From NCBI RefSeq assembly GCF_030463535.1, contig NC_132888.1, forward strand, positions 23,959,269 through 24,023,268: 64,000 bases of DNA, written 5' to 3'. The number at the start of each line of letters is the position of its first letter. Position 1 is the first letter of the stretch. The translations under genes were made by a program, and so were the position numbers. Positions 23,500-35,835 of this stretch are shown piece by piece. A model generated the notes under the pieces. It saw only the letters and a program-made list of their open reading frames with translations. It was not told where the DNA came from and did not search any database. The stretch is from Salminus brasiliensis (lineage: Eukaryota; Chordata; Actinopteri; Characiformes; Bryconidae).

Positions 23500-23780
23500 C
23501 TATACTCTAATACAAAAAGGAGGGTTCTTCAATTGCTCGTCTGTAAAGGCTGTGGTTCTGTAAAGAATTGTGCCAACTCAATGAGCCATCTGAATGTTTA
23601 ACTGGTCCATTGTCTGGTAAACTGCGCTTCTTATAGATGTAGATCTATAAAGAATCACATATTTAATGGTTCTATATAGCATATATTATTCTGTAATATT
23701 TCCAGTATTGGAGTTATAGAACCCAATTTTCAGTACTATATACAGTAGAACCTTTTTGCTAAGAATGTAGACTTTGGATC
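23500..23780. repeat. AGAACC-rich dispersed repeat
   Basis: Multiple short GGTTCT/AGAACC motifs spaced through AT-rich sequence ('agggttcttcaattg', 'atggttctatatagc', 'agtagaacctttttgc'). The same composition occurs near 15740-15900, 29590-29720, 42540-42630, 44500-44600 and 60140-60290. Confidence 0.5.
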
Positions 23781-26235
23781 CAGCTTGGTCAAATCTTTAA
23801 TCAGTTTAAAAAGTAGGATCTTAGTGGAGCAGTTTGATACCACCGTTTCAGAGAGCTCACAGTGTGCCAGTATTCATACCACACACCACTGTATGTGTGT
23901 TCAATTGCAACATATAGTATGTGCAACTTTCGGCTCAGGGTAGAAGATGACGTTCCAGTTTAGGCTTTGCTAAGAACATATTGTTGTTCAAGCAAGTAAT
24001 CGACTTTTTAAATAATGTAGACGTGTAGACTAACAGCACTGAAGGCCATATCTGACAAGCAGCATCACTGCAGCCCCAGACCAATCTAACACCTTTATGA
24101 GCTTTTGGGGCCACTTTATAGCAACAAAGTTCGCGAGTCATGTGCACTTTGACAGAAATGTTGCCTTTGTCACTTGACAAACTTAACTTAATGGGTTGGA
24201 TTTCACAAAAGCTACATTTCTAGCTTTTCTGCATTTCTAGTTTTAGCTATTTTAGACAAATTCAGGTTAATGTAACACCCTTGTTACTAACACTACCTGG
24301 CTGATCATCCACTGATCATCTTTAGTTCAACATGTTCTACATAAAGCAGGAATTCTGCATGATCAAAAGACACCATGGACGCAGTAACTGGTCACTGAAG
24401 TAAGATCACTCAATCTAAAACTAAGATCATTACAAGAAGATTCAATAATCAATCAAATCAATAAAAAATTCGACAATGGTAACATCACATACTTGCCCCG
24501 ACTGTTACCCTCAACAAAGAAGCCAGAAGAAGGGCTGAATAAAAAGCATACATCCTTCTTGTTATGTTGTGACCAGAGAACTCAAGCCAGGTCATTGGTA
24601 CCTCAACTGTGATGTGTAGCAGAGTAGCCTTTTTATGCTAAGGCATTCTGCGTTATCTTGCAACACACATCAATAACTCCTCCTTTCAGTTGGGCTCTCC
24701 AGATAAGCCCTTAAGGTTTGATTGCATAAGGATGAACTCTGAATATACAGGGCATCATAAAAAAGTGCCAGGTATCCGGACAATATATTTGGCTTAAACG
24801 AGGCATGTTTATTTGAGCTGGCTGAGGAAGAAACTACTGAAGCTGTAAAACAGTGTACTGAAATCAGAGCTGAAGTTTACACTGACTCATATTTCATATG
24901 TTTTGATTACTGGGCTAGTGCTTCGATCAAAAGCATGCAGTGTCCGTGGGGGGGGGGGGGGGGGCATTAAATCACAATAATTCCAAAAATAGTTCACATA
25001 TAAAACACCAGTACCAATATATCACCCTTTTCCCCTTGAGTTCCCACTCATCCATCATTGTAAGTGCCAATGAACAGATAGCAGTACATCAATTGATCTG
25101 GGAATGTTTTCATACCTTAGATCCATTCCTGCAACTTACTTGCAATGAGCTAATATTTCATTATGTTAATAATTCCTTACTTAATAAAGTAAACAGACAT
25201 TGGTCTGTAATATGTAATACATCTCCTTAGCTGTGTCACAAGGAGTGTTCAGGCCTTGGAGATTGTTTGGAGTTGTTTATGTTTTTCTTTAGGCGACTGA
25301 TATGTTCTGCTGCAGGCCGTTATCAGGATTTAAGGGTTAGGGTTAGCGGTACGAAGTATGGGACAACAAGCCATCTGAGTGATGTACTCATGGACTGTCT
25401 CCAGTATGGCCTACATACTCCTCACACTCTGTGATGTGTAAAGCTGTATACGGGCCAGAAGACCCTTTTTTCCATCCACTCATTTCTTCTCATGCACATT
25501 TTTCAGGGATTTTAGGATTCTTGACATATGGAGACTGACTGTTCCTGAAGAAGGACGCAGTAACATAATAAGATAAGAACTTGAGCTCAGCTGGTGGAGC
25601 CACCAGATTTGAGCATTTCATGGTCATCTGAGCTCAACAACAAGATGTCATTTAGACACTGCTGACGTAGCCATTTTGATATATGCCACCCAATGGTTTT
25701 CTCATGTACATGCTTACGAGTGTATCGACTAAACATGAGGCATTACATTCATCATTTCTACAGTGATAAAAGAACCAAAACTATTCATTGGATCATATCT
25801 AATCTTATTGTATCTTTATGATGCTATATATCATGTACGCATGCACTGCTGGGTGTGTGTGTATGCGATAAGGGGCTGCAGAAAAAAGTGGGGAAAGGTT
25901 CAAATAAAAGCCCACTCCACTCAGTTTACAGCCTTGGTCCCCTTATTACAGGTTCTCCTGCATTGATCTTTCCTTGTCTTGTACTAGATGTGTCGAGAGA
26001 CCCGCAACAGGTGAGTGTTGCACAGTGTAATGCCCTTATTGACAGAGGGCAGAAAAGAATGCAGGTGTTGTGCTGAATTCCACAACCCCCTTAAAATTTG
26101 ACTCCCCTTTCTGTGCAACATTTTATGCTCATGATACCTGTTGTCCCACTATTCCACCACCATACCAGCATGAGCAAGTTTAGACTAACATTAACATTTC
26201 TGCCATGAATTTGAAAATTGAATTCTAAGAAGTAA
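23781..26235. other. Gene-poor interval
   Basis: No coding exon or RNA gene recognised on either strand. It holds the G17 tract and otherwise unremarkable AT-rich sequence. The missing ca4 signal-peptide exon could lie here or nearer 22 kb but cannot be picked out by eye. Confidence 0.45.
24948..24964 (+). repeat. G17 homopolymer
   Basis: Seventeen consecutive guanines: potential G-quadruplex and a likely sequencing or assembly trouble spot. A shorter G10 run lies near 22151-22160. Confidence 0.9.
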
Positions 26236-26680
26236 TAAACCAAACAAGTCTTCAGAAAAAAGAGTCAACCCAAAAAAGTCTGAAGAATCAACCCAAACAA
26301 GCCTTCAGAATCAAGAGTCAACCCAAAAAAGTCTGAAGAATCAACCCAAACAAGTCTGAAGAATCAACCCAAACAAGTCTGAAGAATCAACCCAAACCAG
26401 TCTTCAGAATCAAGAGTCAACCCAAACCAGTCTTCAGAATCAAGAGTCAACCCAAACCAGTCTTCAGAATCAAGAGTCAACCCAAACAAGCCTTCAGAAT
26501 GAAGAGTCAACCCAAATAAGCCTTCAGAATCAAGTCAACCCAAACAAGTCTGCAGAATCAACCCAAACAAGCCTTCAGAATCAAGAGTCAACCCAAACAA
26601 GTCTGCAGAATCAACCCAAACAAGCCTTCAGAATCAAGAGTCAACCCAAACAAGTCTGCAGAATCAACCCAAACAGTACA
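26236..26680 (+). repeat. Minisatellite array, first part
   Basis: Tandem units alternating 'caacccaaacaagtctgcag' with a longer form carrying 'aatcaagag' before the next 'tcaaccc', i.e. short units near 21 bp and long units near 30 bp. The array resumes at 26950-27131 after an interruption. The frame happens to stay open in places (QPKQAFRIKS repeats) but shows no start context or conserved domain, so I do not call a gene. Confidence 0.9.
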
Positions 26681-26949
26681 GTAATGCCTGGGTGACCTGA
26701 GCCCACTGCAGTTTGAGCCCATACCAACAATTTGCATTTACAACATTTAGCTGACGCTCTTATCCAGAGCGACTTACAAGGTTACTCGTATTACAGAGGT
26801 CCGCCAGTGTAGTGTTAAGAGTCTTGCCCAAGGACTCTTATTGATATGGCACAGCATAGTCACTCAGACCAGGAACCAGTCTTCCACAGTCTCCCACATG
26901 GTGTGGTAGCTCACTGGCCCGTAGGGGTGTTATTTGTTGCGCCAAACCA
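26681..26949 (+). mobile_element. Dispersed element inserted within the minisatellite
   Basis: Non-repetitive 270-bp block splitting the minisatellite. It contains the common fish motif 'gctgacgctcttatccagag' at about 26749 followed by 'gtcttgcccaaggactctta' and 'caggaaccagtcttccacag'. Array units resume on its far side, which indicates insertion into a pre-existing array. Confidence 0.65.
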
Positions 26950-27131
26950 ACCACAAATAAGTCTTTAGAATGAAGTATAAACCCAAACAAGCCTTCAGAA
27001 TCAAGAGTCAGCCCAAACAAGCCTTCAGAATCAAGAGTCAACCCAAACAAGCTTTCAGAATCAGCAGTCAACCCAAACAAGCTTTCAGAATCAGGAGTCA
27101 ACCCAAACAAGAATCAACCCAAATAGGTCTT
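26950..27131 (+). repeat. Minisatellite array, second part
   Basis: Five or so units of the same 30-bp type ('agtcaacccaaacaag' plus 'tttcagaatca'), continuing the array at 26236-26680. Confidence 0.85.
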
Positions 27132-27210
27132 CAGTTTGTTAACCCTGTTATGTTGCAGGTTGCAAACATACGTGCATTACTAACGAGTGTATTGTGCCTA
27201 GAGCTCGAAC

Positions 27211-27669
27211 ATGTATAATAATGGGATCACAGGTTGCGCCCATTCTGCTGTGCAACAGGAAGTTAGATTCTGGCAAGGACAACACTGGTTCCGCATTCCT
27301 CACCTCGTACAGAAAAACATGTCCTTTAGTGGCGTCTCAAAGTGCGAACTACACTTCCTGATTCTAGGGGGAGCCCAGGAGCACAAAAAGCCAATTATCT
27401 ATAGTATTTATTTCGTTTTAACAGTCATTCATTTGGACTGGGAGTTTTCAAATAAGCTGTATCCAAAACTGGAGATAGCTGACTTGATGCCTTGCTGTCC
27501 ACGTTCTCTCACAAGTCAGTGCTTTATAAGGCAGTGCAGTTATGAAGGTCTCTGTAACCAAATCAACAAAGACAACAATACATCTGGACGTTGCCAAGGT
27601 ATCTACATCTCACTGCTAGATATGAGCATTTGGCTGTGTTGTCACTATCCGTTTCGCCCAATGACGTAG
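27211..27669 (+). other. 152-codon open frame of unknown nature
   Basis: Uninterrupted frame starting MYNNGITGCAHSAVQQEV. I recognise no domain and see no signal peptide, splice-site support or repeat. Several cysteines are scattered in it. It sits just after the minisatellite and before a mobile element, so it may be part of an old element or chance. It is not called as a gene. Confidence 0.2.
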
Positions 27670-27844
27670 CTAGACAGCTAACCTTCGATTCAGACATGAC
27701 CCTTCCTGCCTCAGAATCCTGTCTTACAATTTCTTACATTTCAGACACTCTCTCAGTTTCAAGTTTTTTCTCTTAGTCTTGCTGTAGAAATTACTCAACC
27801 AAGGTATTACAATGCAACACACTCATTAGAGTTGCATTAGGCTC

Positions 27845-28110
27845 GAAGTCAAGTCAAGCCAAGTCAAGTCAAGTCAAATTTATTTGTATAGCGCTTTTTA
27901 CAACTGTTGTCGTCACAAAGCAGCTTTACATAATTAGTACTTAATAAAGGACAGAGACAGAGAAGAAAGAAGGAATAACATAAAGGGTCAAAGACCCCCG
28001 TGAGCAAGCCAACGGCGACAGTGGCAAGGAAAAACTCCCTCAGAGCTGGAGGAAGAAACCTTGGGAGGAACCAAGACTCACAAGGGGGACCCATCCTCCT
28101 CTGGCCAGAC
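27845..28110 (+). mobile_element. Dispersed element with (GTCAA)n start and 'tttgtatagcgctttttaca' core
   Basis: Begins with repeated 'caagtcaagt' then 'aaatttatttgtatagcgct', 'gtcacaaagcagctttacat', 'aaactccctcagagctggag' and 'accttgggaggaaccaagac'. This landmark order is very common in fish genomes. The body is non-coding. A truncated copy lies at 8019-8157. Confidence 0.7.
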
Positions 28111-30093
28111 TATTTTAAACATTAATGATAAAGTCACTGTGATAACCAACTGCTGCTGTGTTGGTGTGATATTTACCACACCTTTGACATTCACATTGTT
28201 TTTGGACCATCTAAAATTATTAAATTAAAACATTAAAGGGCAGACCTGATCTGTTTTTTTTTTGTTTTTTTTTTTTTTTTTTTGTAATTTACTGACAATA
28301 GAACAATATATTGTATTTTAATATGAGGAAACAGTGGAAAAGGACACACAAAACAAAGGCAGTGGTTCAATGGTTCATTCAAAGTGTTTGAGTATGAGTT
28401 GAATAAAACCAGTTCAATTGAAAAAGTCATTTTTTAATGATCAAGTATTTTTAAGAACTCTTAAAAATAAAGAAAAAATAGAAAAAATCATGTAAAAAAA
28501 TGGTAACCCAAAAAATGAGTTTACATGTTAATAGGCACATTTTAAATAGACATATTTTGAAACACTCACTTTTTCAGTGCTTGTAAATGTACATTTGAGT
28601 ATCTGGAGACCCTACCAACCTTCAACCTGTGCAATAAAACCACCCTATCCAGTTTTGTGTGGACTGCTAGGGCGTAAAAATTCAACAAACTGTTCAGATT
28701 TCAGAATTAGAATCAATTCATGAGAATCACAGTAGAAGTATATCTCCCTTGGTCCGCCCACAATTTAAGAAGTACGTAGGGTAAAGCACCGGCCCCAGTA
28801 GCATTATGTCAAAGTTTAGAGCCAAGCACAGGTCAGCACAAACAGCTGCATCACCCCCTAGCCTCAGAACAGAGCAGGACACAGAAGCTGAGTGGGTAAA
28901 GTTTGGTTTTGATGACCACGTCCAGATACAGTCGGTAAAAAAATTCAACATAGCAAACCTATCCTGCTCTGCCTTAAGATGTGGGTGTCTTTGTTTTCAC
29001 CAGCTTCTCATTTGAACTATCCGTACCGTCTCGGATGGTGTGGCAGTTTCATCTTGAAGGTGTGTAGAGCTGCTATGTGCTGCTGGTGGCCTTCAACATA
29101 CGCATTGTGTAGCACTACTGTAGGCTTTCCCGTCCCATTCATACTTCTTTAGTGTTCAAATCAAAAGCCAACCCAAGACTGGGCTTAGCCTCTGAGTTGA
29201 GGCCCTGCTTCACACAATTGAATCAGTTGCTACTTTGTCTAATTGGAAAAGAGGATAAAAGAATTAACCTTAATCTTCCACTTGTCTGGATTATACCCAC
29301 CTTTTCCTGTTGATTGCTGCTGTCAAGTACACTGTCTATTTATTTATAGAAATAATCCTATATGGCACATAAATAGGAGTATGATAAAAGCCCAACCCTG
29401 TTTAGTGCCTCAATAAAAATGAGCGTGCTGGACAGTTATTGTGTCTGTGATAAAGAGCCGATTGTAGGACCATTCACACTGTAGGCCTTTTTTCCCCCTG
29501 AGCACATTATGTCTTTGTTTGATGAGGGGGAAATGTGGTCTGCACTAAAATAGAGGTGTAAATAACGTTGTCAGAAGGTTGGAGAACATGCAACAATGGT
29601 TCTTCAAAGTAAATCGTTGATATGTATGTCTATAAAGAACCATATAAAGTTTAACATGCAGTAAAATTCTCTACCAATTTATGGTATTTCCTAGAACCAT
29701 ACATCAAATCCGAGAGCTTTATTTTGAAGAGGGTAGAGAAGCAACCTAGATGCAATGTATCCAGATCTGCAGCCTGCTTTCATCAGACGAGCAGTGCAAG
29801 CAGTGGCATTGTCTTATTTCAGCTTTGAGGTGGCACACTGCTCATACTACCTAACCATACTTCCTCACATGAGGAATTCACATGCATGCTGCACCCAGTA
29901 CAGCGGGCTGGAGCTCAAGGCAACAAATCACCCATAAGAGGAACTCAAGCAGAGCAATAAAGGTAGCTTAAGATATTTTCGCCCCAGCTTTCTACATTAT
30001 AATGCAGCATCTTCAAAGTGCTGTCCCTGGCCTCTTTAGTAACTTCATTAACATCAGCTCTAACAACAGGCCCAGCATTACAGGATTGTCTTA
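28111..30093. other. Gene-poor interval with poly-T and AGAACC motifs
   Basis: Contains a poly-T tract at 28253-28283, a stretch of A/T-rich sequence to 28560, and AGAACC-type motifs at 29590-29720. No exon, RNA gene or intact mobile element recognised. Confidence 0.45.
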
Positions 30094-30400
30094 CATACAT
30101 TATATGCCCAGATGTTTCTGGACACCCCTTCTAACGAATGCATTCAGCTACTTTAAGATGCACCCACTGCTGACACAGATGTGCAGATGCACACTCACAG
30201 CTTGTCTAGTCCGTTGTAGGGGAACGTACTCTGGAGCGCATGTATAATCGTGAACCTATTGGCACCATGACAAATGCCAGGCATGGGCTAGAGGCGTATA
30301 AAGCCCCCAGAGCATTGAGCTGTGAAGCAGTGGAGATACTGTGTTCTCTGGAATGATAGATGGTGCTCCATCCAGTATTTTTGCGATGAGGTGATCATCC
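30094..30400 (+). mobile_element. Family B dispersed element
   Basis: Forward copy: 'cagatgtttctggacacccc', 'gacacagatgtgcagatgca', 'cttgtctagtccgttgtagg', 'gggctagaggcgtataaagc' and 'gatggtgctccatccagtat', in the family order. The 3' part is truncated near 30400. Confidence 0.7.
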
Positions 30401-30770
30401 AACGCTCATTTCCCTATAAACTATTTTTTTTATATTATATATTTATTTATTATTTGTTTAGTAGTATTTAAGATCCGAAAGCACTGCATGATCTTAGAAC
30501 TACATGAGCCTTTTCCCGTCAGAGTTTTCCCTGCCTGGCTTTTTTTCAAATGAGGCCCAGGAACAGTAAAAATAATCGCAAGGTCTAATTAGCAATAATC
30601 TATCCACACATGCTCGGTGGAGCCTTCACTCAACTGCACTTTATGTACTTTAACAAATGGAATGCCTTTTAGAGTAAAATTCAACCAGACATTTTCATGA
30701 ACGACCAGACAACAGAGCAACAGAGCTCATAACCAGTTCTGGACACCTGGCAAATGTAATTAGACATTAC

Positions 30771-31190
30771 AGGCCCTGTCTTACACCCTGCGTGAGGCGC
30801 ATCGCAATGCTCATTGTTATCTTACACCCCACCGACAGTCTATTTTCATGCCTTCCACCTGGTTTAAATAGCAGAGGTGTTTGTGAATATATCTACACTG
30901 ATGGGCGTGGTGGTCTCAAAATGAGGGGTGTTCAGGTCGATTTCTGCCGTATTACTATCACAAGAGCTCCACAGACTGAAAACAACCTAGGCAGACGTCA
31001 ACAGTCAGACGTTTGTTGCTATCTTGGCAGTGAGTTGTCAACACAGGCGCGTGCAGCCCAACATACAACATACGTACACACGCAGCGGTTTTTCGAGCAG
31101 CAAAGGAATTTTGAGGAATTTTTGTCCCATAGAGAATGAATGGGCAGAATGTTGGCAACATGCCACATGTGATGTCACAATGGGCCCTTA
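30771..31190 (-). mobile_element. Family A non-autonomous element, copy 3 (reversed)
   Basis: Starts 'aggccctgtcttacaccctg' (inverted family A right end), contains 'gctatcttggcagtgagttgtc' in reverse sense relative to copies 1 and 4, and closes near 'gggccctt' at 31182. Internal order is rearranged relative to copy 1. Confidence 0.65.
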
Positions 31191-31274
31191 ACTCACACAC
31201 ACATACAAACTCACGCACGGAGCCCCATGTCTCCCATGCTCACAGCCTAATGCTCAGCAGCAGCAGTACACACA

Positions 31275-31480
31275 TGTCAATTCTTTAAGGTGGAACTGAG
31301 CTTAAGGTGGAATTGTGCTTAAGTAGCAATGAATTTTAAGGTGGAACTTCTTTTAAGGTAGTACTAAGTTTACTTTGACACTGGAATTCAGGTCGAACTG
31401 CATTTACGTTAGCACTGAATTTAAGGTGGAACTTCACTTACCATGGTGCTAAAATTAAGGTGGCACAGAATTTAAGTTAA
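31275..31480 (+). repeat. Degenerate short tandem repeat (TTAAGGTGGAACT)
   Basis: About nine imperfect units around 'tttaaggtggaac', separated by variable 'tgagc/tgaat/tgcat' spacers. It is strongly decayed and has no open frame. Confidence 0.7.
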
Positions 31481-31762
31481 ATAAACACACACCACACACA
31501 CTCACTAATTGTTAAAAATGGTTTGTATGTCCAGATAATTTGTTGTTTTTATTCTGTTAAATGTTTTTAACAATGACATCCACCATCAGCAACACCAGTG
31601 TAAATGGCAAGCAGCACCATCGGCCAGCTACACCAGAGAAACCACCACAGAAACTAGCAACAACCAGCAGCTGGTGGGAACCATCTAAGCTGCAAAACTA
31701 TTCTGCGTTTTCTTTCAGAAAATGCATTTTTCTAATTATTTCTCCTTTTCTAAACACATAAT

Positions 31763-31777
31763 CCTCCCTCTCTCTCC

Positions 31778-31828
<51 letters not shown>
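31763..31828. repeat. (TC)n microsatellite
   Basis: Polypyrimidine CT run with a few interruptions at its 5' side. Confidence 0.9.
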
Positions 31829-31831
<3 letters not shown>

Positions 31832-32489
31832 GCACACTTCCTTTTCTGCTTGTGAGCTTTGACTTTGAGGTTTGGGTTGTCTAGACAACCAGGCATTCGC
31901 AGGCTAAGGCATTGTATACTGTGGTGAGAGCTATCTCCTAAAACTGAGCAAAAGCTGAGATAAGCATCTCTGACTTCTGACCCCTTAGCACTGTGGAATG
32001 GAGGACATCATGCATGGCAGTCCATGCTCTGCGCATTCAGCACTATTATAAACCAAAGCAAAGGTATAAATTGACTGTGATCCATTATAAGCATAGTTTA
32101 GGATAGTGTCCCCTGAGGAGCTTAGCAACAATGAATGAAAGTGAATATGTACCATTTAGCATTAATTGGCTTATTAAGACTTATTGAGACTTATTGAGAC
32201 TTATTGCCCTGTAACCAGGGGTGCTAGATGGGGTTGAAAGGTTAGGAGGATTTTAAGGGCCTGTGACTGACATGGGCCCTAAAAAAGTTGTTTATTGAGT
32301 ATTTTGGCAGAATTGTTAGGGTTGTGGGCCCCTATGCTTTTCATAGGGCCCAAAATCCCTGGCAGCACTCCCATCCATAACTGCTATCAATTATCCGGTA
32401 ACATTCATCATCCAATGTTTCTTCTGGAATCAAGGGTATTAACAGGGACTTTGCACCCCACCTGCCATCCCTTAACCCCCTTTGTTGCA

Positions 32490-33005
32490 GTCACAGCTTC
32501 GGCAAAGATGTTGAAACATTGCTGTGAGATTGTGATTGCATTGGAGAGCATTAAAGACTTAATCACAAACCTTACTCCAACCGATCCTAAAGTTCATGAA
32601 GTACATGAAGCTCCATCACTCCAGAGAATTCAGTTCCACTGCTCCACAGCCCAGTGCTGGGGGGCTTTATACCTCTCTAGTACAGGCTTAGCCTTGGTCA
32701 TGGCAACCTTAGTCTTACGTGAGGCTATCACAGAGCTTCTCATTCTATTGGCGATGCTTTCTTATGAAGATTGTTCCAACTGAGCAATGGATGCACCTTA
32801 GAGAGGGTATATGGATCATTTTGGACATTTGGTCTCTACTGTCCAGAGACTATGGCTTTCTACTAGATTCTGGAGCATTGCTTTGAGGTTTTTAATTGAG
32901 CGTTAGTAAGCTCAGGAAGCCAGGTCAGGACCTCATCATCCCCAACTCCCCATTGGATGTGTTGGATGATTAACAGGGGTGTCCACAAACATTTGGACCA
33001 CCGTA
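32490..33005 (-). mobile_element. Family B elements, two partial copies in tandem
   Basis: First copy about 32500-32770 ('cattgctgtgagattgtgat', 'ccactgctccacagcccagt', 'gctttatacctctctag'). Second about 32865-33003 ('ctggagcattgctttgaggt', 'cctcatcatccccaactccc', 'gtgtccacaaacatttggac'). The 162-codon open frame across 32295-32783 overlaps this repeat and is not a gene. Confidence 0.65.
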
Positions 33006-33299
33006 CAAGTCCTAATGGAGCCTAACAGATCATTCTCTTCTCCTTGCAGAAGTTCTAGTGCACTTCTATTTCTGAATTCCTATGAAATGATGTGTGAACC
33101 TGCTCTAACAAACATCCGGTGTGCACCTCACCACAGCTTCAGAAAGCGACAGAGACCGCCATCTGCATGTCCGTGTTCATGAGATTCATAACGTGCGGTA
33201 CTATGTGGAGGTTCTAACCCCACAAATCTTTTACTCACGTGTAATGACCTTAAAAGGTAGTACTTCTCTCCATGTAAGCCAGCAGAAGTGCATTTATGC

Positions 33300-33430
33300 T
33301 ACATCAAGGCGGCGGCTGCTGGGCCTCTTCCTGTGGTTTGGAGCATGTGGCTGAGAGAGTGTTAAAAGGAGGCCACATTTCGCTCTGTCTTCTGTTGTTT
33401 CCGGGAACAGAGACCTGCATGCAGTGGTAA
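33300..33430 (+). promoter_or_regulatory. Possible promoter/first-exon-like island
   Basis: Locally GC-richer segment ('caaggcggcggctgctgggc') followed by a weak TATA-like 'gttaaaagga' and, about 70 bp on, a good splice donor 'cagtg/gtaaga' at 33426. This is the arrangement of a non-coding first exon, but no downstream plus-strand coding exon could be linked to it. Confidence 0.2.
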
Positions 33431-33802
33431 GACCTCTTTCTCTATCATTACAAAAATGTACAAAGATGGAAAATTTCTTTCGCTTTTTACTGGTCGTTAT
33501 ACATGATGTATATATTTCATGCTGTGATGTAGTACCATGAGCACCTGCTTAAATGAACATTAACTACTCTGATTCTGTAGAGTTATAGGACATCTATAGG
33601 CTTCTTTGTTGCTTCGTTTAGCACATACAAGTGTCATTTTCTTCATGTATTCAGAATAAAAATCAATGACAAATGATATTTGATAAAATACCTACTTTAA
33701 AAATAGACAAGTACATATTATTAACACTGTATTTACAATTTTTTTTCAATTTACAAATATTTATTGTGAATATTTAGAGGTGTTACAGTCTACATGGAAA
33801 TA

Positions 33803-34020
33803 TCGTCACTGTCGCGCAAAAACCTTGACTGACAACTTTACAGGAGAAGGAAAAGGTTTGGTTCCAGTTCATTTTAAAGAAAATTGCCATTTCTATTGGT
33901 CCATTAATCATGAAACTTTGGCACAATGTACAAAAACAAAACAACGGTCAGCTTCAGAATATTAAAAAAATGAGAAAAAGACAAAAATCGAGCTGCAAGG
34001 TTTTTGCGTGAGGGAGACAA
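33803..34020. mobile_element. Family C short inverted-repeat element
   Basis: Ends are inverted complements: 'cgcgcaaaaaccttg' near 33813-33826 and 'caaggtttttgcgtg' at 33996-34010. The interior has 'gccatttctattggtcca'. The same left end appears near 7151-7170 ('ctgcaaaaaccttgtag') and the interior recurs near 50370-50390 ('gcatttctattggtct'). About 215 bp, non-coding. Confidence 0.6.
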
Positions 34021-34269
34021 TGTGTTCGCTTCTGGGGTTTCCTGCTCTTTTGACATTTTGACATCATTGCAAACCTTTCTTACCTACAGTTTTTTATTCT
34101 ACACATAGAAATGAAAGCCTTAAAAATGCTCAACTCACCTGCTATTCAGTCAGAAATGTATAAAACAGCGAAATGTAGACCAAATGTTAATCAATTTTGA
34201 CTGCAACGACACAAGGAAGGAAGTGTGCAGAGCGGCGGCTGAACCGCTGGCAGAAGACGCGCGAACGTC

Positions 34270-34360
34270 AAGAATACAGTGCTTTCATCCATAAAGTAAA
34301 AAGCACTACTAAATGTTCTATACAGTGTAGTGTTTCCTACTTTATGGACGAGTGGACTGT
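34270..34360. repeat. Imperfect inverted repeat (stem-loop)
   Basis: Left arm 'catccataaagta' and right arm 'tactttatggacgag' enclose a second nested pair 'agcactac' / 'gtagtgt'. The whole could fold as a hairpin of roughly 80 nt. Probably the centre of another small non-autonomous element. Confidence 0.45.
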
Positions 34361-35835
34361 TGGCGGCAGTTGAAAACCAGGAGGAGCTGCATCAATACTT
34401 TCTGATGGTGTCCTAGGGTGGTGTATCTAATATGGGACTGAATGAAATAAAAATGCTGATGAGTTTACCAATTCACGCTTGTGTTTTTCAATGGCTTCCC
34501 TAAAATTGAGTTGTATGTTTCACTGTGTAGATATGGGAAATCATCATTGTTTATCAGTCTGTGCGTTCACACTTAGTAAAAATATCTGGTGGACAGTACA
34601 GGCACTTCTTTGCTGTACTCAAGTACAGTGATGTGTAGACACCCATTAAAACCTTTATCTTTTAGGGAATATGAGGAAATATAGTCTTGTGATTAGAATC
34701 AGGTGCAGCACTGGCACAAGCTACAGAAATTTACAACATCATTAGGGTAGATTTTGGAGGAGTCTGTCTTAGTTGTACTCACACTAGGTGATCTGTACCA
34801 TGTCTGAGTAATCCTAGTGTCATTTCAAGGGCTGTTCTATTACTTTACTAGCTAAAAGTTAATAAATGTATATGAACTCTTTGAGGACTAAATGATCGAG
34901 GGAACATCAAGTGTCAAATTTGTTAGGACAGCTTACCCCAGAAATCATGTAGGACATAGCATTCACTTTGCTGGGCTTTAGGCCGCAAATGCTGCAAATC
35001 TGACTGCTCATACGACTTCACCAGTGTATCCTGCTAGCTTGCTAATTAGCCAACTAAAGGATACTCATCTAATAACAACACAAATGAAGACAATACGCCA
35101 AAGCTTTAATGCAGTTTTCAGCAGTTTTGATACACATTATGATCAAACTTATCTAAAAACCTTTTACAGTTCCAAGCTGGAAGCATGGCTAACTGATTAG
35201 CACACTGAGGCTAACATAGCCAAGATTTAGGGTGCGCCAGTTGAAACTTCTCCTGCTTGATGTCCTCCTCTGCCCTTCTACTGTGAGTGCCAACTTGTGT
35301 AACGATGCACTTACGCGAGTGGAGGGTGGTAAGGGCATGTTAAAAACAGTATTGAAACAAGTCCCAGTGTGTCACACAAGGCAGGACCGTCTCCAACAGC
35401 CTTAAACCGATCAGTGACGTCATGGTGGCTGATTGGTTTAAGGATACAATCAGGGTCCTGCGAAGTCATTTGGTGTATGTTAAGTGAACTGTGTATTCAG
35501 ACTGATTCTGGAGGAATACACCCTTTAAACACCTTTCTTTTGCAATTATGACTCTGATCATTCGTAAGACGATATCGTCCATAGTGCATGATTACATACA
35601 GGTCACATCTAAATGAACAGTTAAGACTTGTCAAGGGTTTTTGTATACTTCACTAGTGTACTTTTTTTTGCTGCATGTAGAATTAATGAATTAATATGCA
35701 TTTAAACGTCTTATGAAAAACACACCAGAGTAAAGCATGTGGCTGCCTGTTTACTTATTAGAGCCATAATAAGTGCATTATTAACAATCTGAGGAGAATG
35801 ACTATGAAACACCTTCTGAGGAAGATAACACTCCG
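34361..35835. other. Gene-poor interval
   Basis: Between the 34.3 kb stem-loop and the family A copy at 35836. No exon, RNA gene or repeat structure that I can name. Confidence 0.45.

Noticed and set aside
26236-26680. Regularly spaced repeats resembling a CRISPR array.
   Set aside because: Units are contiguous and imperfect without unique spacers, in a vertebrate genome; it is a minisatellite.
32295-32783. 162-codon open frame.
   Set aside because: Overlaps a family B repeat and shows no domain; chance frame.
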